Below, one piece after another: positions 56,015 to 64,000 of a DNA stretch of 64,000 bases (the stretch's first letter is position 1; each line of letters begins with the position of its first letter). The notes beneath the pieces were generated by a model. It saw only the letters and a list, made by a program, of their open reading frames with translations, ran no database searches and was not told where the DNA came from. Source of the stretch: Pseudomonas tohonis (GTDB lineage: Bacteria > Pseudomonadota > Gammaproteobacteria > Pseudomonadales > Pseudomonadaceae); NCBI RefSeq assembly GCF_012767755.2, contig NZ_AP023189.1, positions 682,001-746,000 on the forward strand, given 5' to 3'. The translations under genes were made by a program, and so were the position numbers.

Positions 56015-56284
56015 ATGGAAATCTCCGGTAGTGCCTTCAGCGCAGGATTGAGTGCTCTGCAATCGGGCCAGCGTCGTATCGACCAGGCCGGTGCGGATAT
56101 CGCGGGCTCGTCCGTGCAGCGCAACCAGCAGGCCCCCAGCGCCCGAGTCCAGGAATTCAACGATGTCGACCAGGCGAGCAACCTGGTGGACCTCAACGTC
56201 GGCAAGTTCCAGGCGGAAGCCGGAGCCCAGGTGATCAAGACCGCTGACGATGTACTCGGAACCCTGATCGACACCCGCGCCTGA
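56015..56284 (+). CDS. Small protein with flagellar-rod-like C-terminus, unknown
   Basis: An 89-aa protein. N-terminus E-I-S-G-S-A-F-S-A-G-L-S-A-L-Q and C-terminus N-L-V-D-L-N-V-G-K-F-Q-A-E-A...T-A-D-D-V-L-G-T-L-I-D resemble the coiled-coil ends of flagellar rod/hook proteins. No flagellar gene is nearby. ATG 56015; an upstream TTG/GTG in frame adds two residues. A hypothetical gene stands at this position in P. aeruginosa. Confidence 0.6.
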   Translation: MEISGSAFSAGLSALQSGQRRIDQAGADIAGSSVQRNQQAPSARVQEFNDVDQASNLVDLNVGKFQAEAGAQVIKTADDVLGTLIDTRA

Positions 56285-56341
56285 CTGACGGCTCCCCGAC
56301 TGCGATAGCGGCGGTGGCCTGGCGCGGGCAGGGAGGGCCCC

Positions 56342-57043
56342 ATGCGGATCGGCAGTGCTGCATATCTCCCTTCCTCGGCGATGGCGCCCCAGCCCCTGCG
56401 CGGCGCGGTGAACGGCGCTGCATCCGAATCCTCTTCCTCCCTCCGTGATCCCGCCTCTTCCGGCGAACTGGCTTCGTCGTCCGAAACGCGTGCTGCCGAT
56501 GCGCGCGGCGCAGGGGCATCCACCACGCGCCAGACCCGTCAGCAGGAACAGCAGGACCTCCAGGAAATCGCTGAGCTGGCCGCGCGGGACCGTGAAGTCC
56601 GCGCCCATGAGCAGGCCCATGCCTCGGTAGGTGCCGCCTACGCGGGCTCACCCAGCTACAGCTTCAAGCGCGGGCCGGATGGCCAATCCTATGCCGTGGG
56701 CGGCGAGGTGGGGATCGACGTCAGCGCCGTGGCCGGCGACCCCGAGGCCACCTTGCGCAAGATGGAGGTGGTGCAGCGCGCGGCGCTGGCGCCGGCCGAT
56801 CCCTCCGCACAGGACCGCCGCGTCGCCGCCGAGGCCGCCGCGCAGGCCGGCCAGGCGCTGGTCGAACTCGCCCAGATGCGCCGCGAGGAAGCCGCCGAGG
56901 AAGCCGCTCGCAAGGCCGAGGCGCGTGCCGAAGCGGACGACGCCTCCGAATCATCCCCACCAGGCGCCAGCCAGGACCTCGGGCTCTATCTCCAGGTCGC
57001 TCGCTCCGACGCGCCCGGGCCCCTGCTGGATATCCGCGCCTGA
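56342..57043 (+). CDS. Putative metalloprotease (SprA-related, CJM1_0395-like family)
   Basis: A 233-aa protein with a zinc-binding H-E-Q-A-H-A motif (~92-97) preceded by R-E-V-R-A, and the [12 protein letters not shown] segment of the PF12118 family. Disordered Ser/Ala-rich N-terminus (~1-75), coiled Ala/Glu/Arg region (~165-205), disordered tail. No signal peptide. Role unknown. Confidence 0.8.
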   Translation: MRIGSAAYLPSSAMAPQPLRGAVNGAASESSSSLRDPASSGELASSSETRAADARGAGASTTRQTRQQEQQDLQEIAELAARDREVRAHEQAHASVGAAYAGSPSYSFKRGPDGQSYAVGGEVGIDVSAVAGDPEATLRKMEVVQRAALAPADPSAQDRRVAAEAAAQAGQALVELAQMRREEAAEEAARKAEARAEADDASESSPPGASQDLGLYLQVARSDAPGPLLDIRA

Positions 57044-57061
57044 GCCGCGACAGGCGGATGC

Positions 57062-57105
57062 TTGACAAGGGAATGGCGTAAACGTATGTTTCAAACACCT
57101 GTTTG
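57062..57105 (+). promoter_or_regulatory. Promoter and PsrA-like operator before the first acyl-CoA dehydrogenase
   Basis: -35 TTGACA (57062-57067), 17-bp spacer, -10-like TATGTT (57085-57090), then CAAAC-ACCT-GTTTG (57092-57105). The last fits the PsrA consensus G/C-AAAC-N2-4-GTTT-G/C. PsrA represses beta-oxidation genes until long-chain acyl-CoA binds. The operator would cover the start point. Confidence 0.75.
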
Positions 57106-57209
57106 ATTGTCGGGCGGCCAGCGTGCAACCGACAGCGACTACCGTGATGTTGTAAGCGACCGATGTGCCGGTCACCTTAACTAGGAACCCACCGTAGAGG
57201 TTTACTGCT

Positions 57210-59015
57210 ATGCCTGATTACAAGGCCCCCTTGCGTGATATCCGCTTCGTTCGTGACGAACTGCTCGGCTACGAAGCGCACTATCAGAGCCTGCCTGGCT
57301 GCCAGGACGCCACCCCGGACATGGTCGACGCCATTCTCGAGGAAGGTGCAAAGTTCTGTGAGCAGGTGATCGCTCCGCTGAACCGCGTGGGTGACACCGA
57401 GGGCTGCACCTGGAGCGAGTCCGGCGTGAAGACCCCGACCGGCTTCAAGGAAGCCTACAAGCAGTTCGTGGAAGGCGGCTGGCCGAGCCTGGCCCATGAC
57501 GTCGAACACGGCGGCCAGGGCCTGCCCGAGTCGCTCGGCCTGGCCATCAGCGAAATGGTCGGCGAAGCCAACTGGTCCTGGGGCATGTACCCCGGCCTGT
57601 CCCACGGCGCGATGAACACCCTGTCCGCCCACGGCACCGAAGACCAGAAGCACACCTACCTGACCAAGCTGGTATCCGGCGAGTGGACCGGCACCATGTG
57701 CCTGACCGAACCGCACTGCGGTACCGACCTGGGCATGCTGCGCACCAAGGCCGAGCCCCAGGCCGATGGTTCCTACAAGGTCACCGGCACCAAGATCTTC
57801 ATCTCCGCCGGTGAGCACGACATGGCCGACAACATCGTCCATATCGTCCTGGCCCGCCTGCCCGATGCACCGGCCGGCACCAAAGGCATCTCCCTGTTCA
57901 TCGTGCCGAAGTTCCTGCCGACCGCCGAAGGCGGCGTGGGCGAGCGCAACGCCGTGGCCTGTGGCTCCATCGAACACAAGATGGGCATCCACGGCAACGC
58001 CACCTGCGTGATGAACTTCGACGGTGCCACCGGCTTCCTGATCGGCCCGGCGAACAAAGGCCTGAACTGCATGTTCACCTTCATGAACACCGCTCGCCTG
58101 GGTACCGCGCTGCAAGGCCTGGCCCATGCCGAGATCGGCTTCCAGGGTGGCCTGAAATACGCTCGCGAGCGCCTGCAGATGCGTGCCCTGACCGGCCCGA
58201 AAGCGCCCGAGAAGCCCGCTGACCCGATCATCGTCCACCCGGACGTACGTCGCATGCTGCTGACCATGAAAGCCTTCGCCGAAGGCAACCGCGCGATGGT
58301 GTACTTCACCGCCAAGCAGGTCGACATCGTCAAGTACAGCCAGAACGAGGAAGAGAAGAAAGCCGCCGACGCGCTGCTGGCCTTCCTGACCCCGATCGCC
58401 AAGGCGTTCATGACCGAAGTCGGCTTCGAGTCGGCCAACCACGGCGTACAGATCTATGGCGGCCACGGCTTCATCGCCGAGTGGGGCATGGAGCAGAACG
58501 TCCGCGACAGCCGCATCTCCATGCTGTACGAAGGCACCACCGGCATCCAGGCGCTGGACCTGCTGGGTCGCAAGATCCTCATGACCCAGGGCGAAGCGCT
58601 GAAGGGCTTCACCAAGATCGTCCACAAGTTCTGCCAGGCCAACGAAGGCAACGAAGCCGTCAAGGAATTCGTCGAGCCCCTGGCCAAGCTGAACAAGGAG
58701 TGGGGCGACGTCACCATGAAGGTCGGCATGGCCGCGATGAAAGATCGCGAAGAAGTCGGTGCCGCCTCCGTGGACTACCTGATGTACTCCGGTTACGCCT
58801 GCCTGGCCTACTTCTGGGCCGACATGGCCCGCCTGGCTGCCGAGAAACTGGCCGCCGGCGAAGGCGATGCCGCCTTCTACAAGGCCAAGCTGCAGACCGC
58901 GCGCTTCTACTTCAAGCGCATCCTGCCGCGTACCCGTACCCACGTCGAAACCATGCTGTCCGGCGCCAACAACCTGATGGACCTGGCCGAAGAAGACTTC
59001 GCCCTCGGTTACTAA
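57210..59015 (+). CDS. Long acyl-CoA dehydrogenase, FadE-type (first of three)
   Basis: A 601-aa FAD-dependent dehydrogenase performing the first step of fatty-acid beta-oxidation. N-terminal acyl-CoA dehydrogenase_N extension ([10 protein letters not shown]), central [20 protein letters not shown] and the catalytic-Glu region [12 protein letters not shown], and a C-terminal ~120-residue extension. It corresponds by position to PA0506 (FadE1) of P. aeruginosa (recalled). A terminator follows. Confidence 0.92.
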   Translation: MPDYKAPLRDIRFVRDELLGYEAHYQSLPGCQDATPDMVDAILEEGAKFCEQVIAPLNRVGDTEGCTWSESGVKTPTGFKEAYKQFVEGGWPSLAHDVEHGGQGLPESLGLAISEMVGEANWSWGMYPGLSHGAMNTLSAHGTEDQKHTYLTKLVSGEWTGTMCLTEPHCGTDLGMLRTKAEPQADGSYKVTGTKIFISAGEHDMADNIVHIVLARLPDAPAGTKGISLFIVPKFLPTAEGGVGERNAVACGSIEHKMGIHGNATCVMNFDGATGFLIGPANKGLNCMFTFMNTARLGTALQGLAHAEIGFQGGLKYARERLQMRALTGPKAPEKPADPIIVHPDVRRMLLTMKAFAEGNRAMVYFTAKQVDIVKYSQNEEEKKAADALLAFLTPIAKAFMTEVGFESANHGVQIYGGHGFIAEWGMEQNVRDSRISMLYEGTTGIQALDLLGRKILMTQGEALKGFTKIVHKFCQANEGNEAVKEFVEPLAKLNKEWGDVTMKVGMAAMKDREEVGAASVDYLMYSGYACLAYFWADMARLAAEKLAAGEGDAAFYKAKLQTARFYFKRILPRTRTHVETMLSGANNLMDLAEEDFALGY

Positions 59016-59035
59016 GGTTCAGCGCTGTACGAAGG

Positions 59036-59060
59036 AGCCCGCCGCAAGGCGGGCTTTTTC
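59036..59060 (+). terminator. Terminator after the first acyl-CoA dehydrogenase
   Basis: GCCCGCC-GCAA-GGCGGGC stem followed by TTTTTCTTT. Confidence 0.9.
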
Positions 59061-59159
59061 TTTGGCGCGCGAATAGACCGGGAGAGGCTCGCGAAAGCAC
59101 GACGATCGCGGCGTTTCGTCGCCTGGACGGGTGCGTGGCCCTGGCAGAAATGCAATCAT

Positions 59160-60500
59160 ATGGCCAGCTCCCCATCCCCCTTTCGACACCTGTCTGGATC
59201 AGCATCAGTGCGGTCTCTCTCGTCATTTCGCGTCAGCCATTTCGTCCCGCCCCTGGCCCTGATCCTGGCCGGCGGCGTGATGGGCTCGCTGCCGGGCATG
59301 ACCGAGTTCTTCGTCTCGCTGTTCAACGTGCTGCCCACGCTCCTGCTGCTGCTCGGTGGCTCCTTCTGCGCCGCCTATGGCCGCCTGCGCCAGCTGTTCC
59401 TGCTGCTGATCCTCTACCTCGCCTACTACCTGCTCGACACCCAGGTCGACTACTACCAGGCCGAACGCGTGGTGCGCGAGGATGCGGCGCTGGTGTTCCA
59501 CCTCTGCAGCCTGCTGCTGCCGCTGCTGTTCGGCCTGTTCGGGTGCTGGCAGGAGCGCACCCACCTGCTTCAGGATTTCGTCGCCCGGGGGGCGGTGATC
59601 CTCGCCGTGGTGGGCGTTGCCGTCGCCCTCGGCCGCAGCTACCCCGAGTCCCTGCTGCCGGTGCTCACCGCCGTGCACTGGCCGCTGCTGCACGGCAGCT
59701 GGATGAGCCTGATCCAGCTGTCCTACTTCGCCTTCGTCGGCGCGCTGATCGCCCTCGCGGTCACCTATGCCCGCCAGCCCCGCCCGCAGCACGCCGCGCA
59801 GCTGCTGGCCCTGCTCGGCATCTGGTGGATGCTGCCCAAGGTCTTCGTCCTGCCCCACGCGCTGCACGCCATGAGCAGCCTGGCGATGCTCGCGCTGACC
59901 GCCTCGGTGGCCCACGAGGCCTACCAGATGGCCTTCCGCGACGAACTCACCGGGTTGCCCGGCCGCCGCGCCCTCAACGAACGCCTGCAGCGCCTCGGGC
60001 GCAACTACGTGCTGGCGATGACCGATGTCGACCACTTCAAGAAATTCAACGACACCTACGGCCACGATGTCGGCGACCAGGTGCTGCGCATGGTCGCCGC
60101 GCGCCTGAAGAAGGTCACCGGCGGTGGCAAGGCGTACCGCTATGGCGGCGAGGAATTCACCATCGTCTTCGCCGGCAAGACCATGGAGGAATGCCAGCCG
60201 CACCTGGAGGCGGTGCGCGAGGCGATCGAGAACTACGCCATGCAACTGCGCGACAAGGACAGCCGCCCCAAGAACGACGAGCAGGGCCGCAGCAAGCGCA
60301 GCGGCGCCGCCGGGCAGAGCGTCTCGGTCACCATCAGCATCGGCGTCGCCGAACGCGATGCCGAGCAGCGCACCCCCGAGGAAGTCATCAAGGTGGCCGA
60401 CCAGGCGCTCTACAGCGCCAAGAGCGCCGGGCGCAACCGCGTGTTCCTCCATGGGCAGAACCGCCGTGGCGCGGTGCGGGTGCGCAAGGCCGACGCCTAG
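59160..60500 (+). CDS. Membrane diguanylate cyclase (GGDEF)
   Basis: A 446-aa protein. About six N-terminal membrane helices (residues ~25-255), then a GGDEF domain (~265-440) with active-site G-G-E-E-F. The inhibitory RxxD I-site ahead of it is missing (T and G occupy the key places), so product feedback is likely absent. An ~25-residue charged, low-complexity insertion (~355-380) lies after the active site. Makes c-di-GMP in response to an unknown signal. The ribosome site is weak. Confidence 0.88.
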   Translation: MASSPSPFRHLSGSASVRSLSSFRVSHFVPPLALILAGGVMGSLPGMTEFFVSLFNVLPTLLLLLGGSFCAAYGRLRQLFLLLILYLAYYLLDTQVDYYQAERVVREDAALVFHLCSLLLPLLFGLFGCWQERTHLLQDFVARGAVILAVVGVAVALGRSYPESLLPVLTAVHWPLLHGSWMSLIQLSYFAFVGALIALAVTYARQPRPQHAAQLLALLGIWWMLPKVFVLPHALHAMSSLAMLALTASVAHEAYQMAFRDELTGLPGRRALNERLQRLGRNYVLAMTDVDHFKKFNDTYGHDVGDQVLRMVAARLKKVTGGGKAYRYGGEEFTIVFAGKTMEECQPHLEAVREAIENYAMQLRDKDSRPKNDEQGRSKRSGAAGQSVSVTISIGVAERDAEQRTPEEVIKVADQALYSAKSAGRNRVFLHGQNRRGAVRVRKADA

Positions 60501-60617
60501 CGCAGCGGGTTATGGCGCTGCATTCAGCGCCGGCAGCTTCGTTGTCCGGGGCCCGGGCGCGCAGTAGGGTCGGATGATTGGCGCCGACCCTGGCGCTCGC
60601 CCAAGGAGAACCCTGCC

Positions 60618-62414
<1,797 letters not shown>

Positions 62415-62436
62415 GCGTCTAATCTCGGTGTATCCA

Positions 62437-62463
62437 GGGGCCCGCCACGTGCGGGCCCTTTTC
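62437..62463 (+). terminator. Terminator after the second acyl-CoA dehydrogenase
   Basis: GGGCCCGC-CACGT-GCGGGCCC followed by TTTTC. Confidence 0.85.
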
Positions 62464-62479
62464 ATCGGGGTTGCGATTT

Positions 62480-62505
62480 GTGACCATTCAATAACATATG
62501 GTCAC
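62480..62505. promoter_or_regulatory. Operator-like inverted repeat before the third acyl-CoA dehydrogenase
   Basis: GTGACCAT, ten bases, ATGGTCAC: perfect arms in an AT-rich patch 104 bp before the start. Not a PsrA-type sequence. Unknown regulator. Confidence 0.55.
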
Positions 62506-62608
62506 GCAACGACCCTATGTGTCTCAAAAGTTGTTCGGGTACACTGCCGGCCTGTTCCGTGAAACCGGCCTTCCCGGCCACCTGTAGAGTTCCTGCGAGG
62601 TTTTGCAC

Positions 62609-64000
62609 ATGGCTGACTACAAAGCGCCCCTGCGCGATATGCGCTTCGTTCTCAATGAAGTTTTCGAGGTCGCCAAGCTCTGGGCTGAACTGCCCGCCCT
62701 GGCCGAGACCGTCGATGCGGAAACCGCCTCCGCGATCCTCGAAGAGGCTGGCAAGGTCACCGGCGGCGTCATCGCCCCGCTGAACCGTTCCGGCGACGAG
62801 GAAGGCTGCCAGTGGAACGACGGCGTGGTCAGCACCCCGGCCGGCTTCCCCGAGGCCTACAAGACCTACGCCGAAGGCGGCTGGGTCGGCGTCGGTGGCG
62901 ATCCGGTCTTCGGCGGCATGGGCATGCCCAAGGCGATCTCCGCCCAGGTCGAGGAAATGGTCAACTCGGCCAACCTGTCCTTCGGCCTCTACCCCATGCT
63001 CACCGCCGGTGCCTGCCTGTCGATCAACGCGCACGCCAGCGAAGAGCTGAAGGAAAAGTACCTGCCGAACATGTACGCGGGCGTCTGGGCCGGCTCCATG
63101 TGCCTGACCGAACCCCACGCCGGCACCGACCTGGGCATCATCCGCACCAAGGCCGAACCCCAGGCCGACGGCAGCTACAAGCTCACCGGCACCAAGATCT
63201 TCATCACCGGTGGCGAGCACGACCTCACCGAGAACATCATCCACCTGGTCCTGGCCAAGCTGCCCGACGCGCCGGCCGGCCCGAAAGGCATCTCGCTGTT
63301 CCTGGTGCCCAAGTTCATGGTCAACGCCGACGGCTCCCTGGGTGAGAAGAACGCCCTGTCCTGCGGCTCCATCGAACACAAGATGGGCATCAAGGCCTCC
63401 GCCACCTGCGTCATGAACTTCGACGGCGCCACCGGCTGGATCGTCGATGCCCCGAACAAGGGCCTGGCCGCCATGTTCACCATGATGAACTACGAGCGCC
63501 TGGGCGTCGGCATCCAGGGCCTGGCCTCCGGCGAGCGTTCCTACCAGAGCGCCGTCGAATACGCCCGTGACCGCATCCAGAGCCGTGCGCCGACCGGCCC
63601 GGTCGCCAAGGACAAGGCCGCCGACCCGATCATCGTGCACCCCGACGTGCGTCGCATGCTGCTGACCATGAAGGCCGCCAACGAAGGTGGTCGTGCCTTC
63701 TCCACCTACGTCGCCATGCAGCTCGACACCGCCAAGTACAGCGAAGACCCCGTCGTGCGCAAGCGCGCCGAGGAAATGGTCGCCCTGCTGACCCCCGTGG
63801 CCAAGGCCTTCCTCACCGACCTCGGCCTGGAAACCACCGTCCACGGCCAGCAGATCTTCGGCGGCCACGGCTTCATCCGCGAGTGGGGCCAGGAGCAGCT
63901 GGTGCGTGACGTGCGCATCACCCAGATCTACGAAGGCACCAACGGCATCCAGGCCCTGGACCTCGTCGGCCGCAAGGTCGTCGGCAGCGGTGGCGCGTTC
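62609..64000 (+). CDS. Long acyl-CoA dehydrogenase, FadE-type (third of three; cut by window end)
   Basis: The frame from ATG 62609 (GCGAGG upstream) stays open for 464 codons to the window end. Same family as the two preceding dehydrogenases (Y-K-A-P-L-R-D-M-R-F, M-C-L-T-E-P-H-A-G-T-D, I-Y-E-G-T-N-G-I-Q-A-L-D), but more diverged: M-Y-A-G-V-W-A-G-S-M and T-G-G-E-H-D-L-T. The missing C-terminus is expected to be ~130 residues. Corresponds by position to PA0508 (FadE2) of P. aeruginosa (recalled). Confidence 0.9.
   Translation, partial: MADYKAPLRDMRFVLNEVFEVAKLWAELPALAETVDAETASAILEEAGKVTGGVIAPLNRSGDEEGCQWNDGVVSTPAGFPEAYKTYAEGGWVGVGGDPVFGGMGMPKAISAQVEEMVNSANLSFGLYPMLTAGACLSINAHASEELKEKYLPNMYAGVWAGSMCLTEPHAGTDLGIIRTKAEPQADGSYKLTGTKIFITGGEHDLTENIIHLVLAKLPDAPAGPKGISLFLVPKFMVNADGSLGEKNALSCGSIEHKMGIKASATCVMNFDGATGWIVDAPNKGLAAMFTMMNYERLGVGIQGLASGERSYQSAVEYARDRIQSRAPTGPVAKDKAADPIIVHPDVRRMLLTMKAANEGGRAFSTYVAMQLDTAKYSEDPVVRKRAEEMVALLTPVAKAFLTDLGLETTVHGQQIFGGHGFIREWGQEQLVRDVRITQIYEGTNGIQALDLVGRKVVGSGGAF

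Overview
The window is a high-GC stretch of a Pseudomonas chromosome. It carries the gbcA/gbcB, glyA1-soxBDAG-purU-fdhA, creBCD and bioBFHCD blocks in the form known from the P. aeruginosa group (gene order recalled from the literature, not computed here). No rRNA, tRNA, CRISPR array, insertion sequence or prophage gene was seen. Two genes run off the ends: an outer-membrane usher at the left and an acyl-CoA dehydrogenase at the right.

Layout. 1-2.7 kb: end of a chaperone-usher fimbrial usher, a small pilin-like secreted protein on the other strand, and a Nudix hydrolase. 2.9-18.0 kb: glycine betaine catabolism. GbcA/GbcB demethylate glycine betaine, sarcosine oxidase SoxBDAG demethylates sarcosine to glycine, GlyA and threonine aldolase handle glycine/serine/threonine, and PurU and FdhA process the one-carbon units. 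This block also holds a NIPSNAP protein, a small secreted protein, and a family of repeats built around DnaA-box-like sequences. 18.2-20.2 kb: BetT-type choline transporter with a BetI-like operator. 20.4-29.2 kb: acyltransferase, HD-GYP protein, retropepsin-like protein, CreB/CreC two-component system, lipoprotein, CBS protein, CreD and two small proteins. 29.4-38.3 kb: iron acquisition, with a TonB-dependent receptor preceded by a Fur-like site, then on the opposite strand a FecI-type sigma factor, FecR anti-sigma, STN-containing TonB receptor, PepSY membrane protein, tiny membrane protein and a Vgb-like beta-propeller. 38.3-43.4 kb: DEDDh exonuclease plus DUF294 signalling protein, an atypical receiver protein, and two hotdog thioesterases with a TetR regulator. 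43.5-51.2 kb: malate synthase G, GNAT acetyltransferase, GcvR-like ACT protein, RarD, SrkA-like kinase, ModE, ComF and a small membrane protein. 51.4-55.9 kb: bioBFHCD with a BirA-like operator. 56.0-64.0 kb: two small proteins, then three paralogous long acyl-CoA dehydrogenases with a diguanylate cyclase inserted between the first and second; a PsrA-like site lies at the first.

The least explained items are: the DnaA-box repeat family (5.8-8.9 kb and 47 kb); the sigma/anti-sigma iron operon that ends in a streptogramin-lyase-like propeller; a stand-alone receiver whose phospho-accepting Asp is Glu; a 29-codon membrane ORF directly behind gbcA; and several perfect operator-like palindromes. 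Many long reading frames antisense to the GC-rich genes were judged to be shadows.
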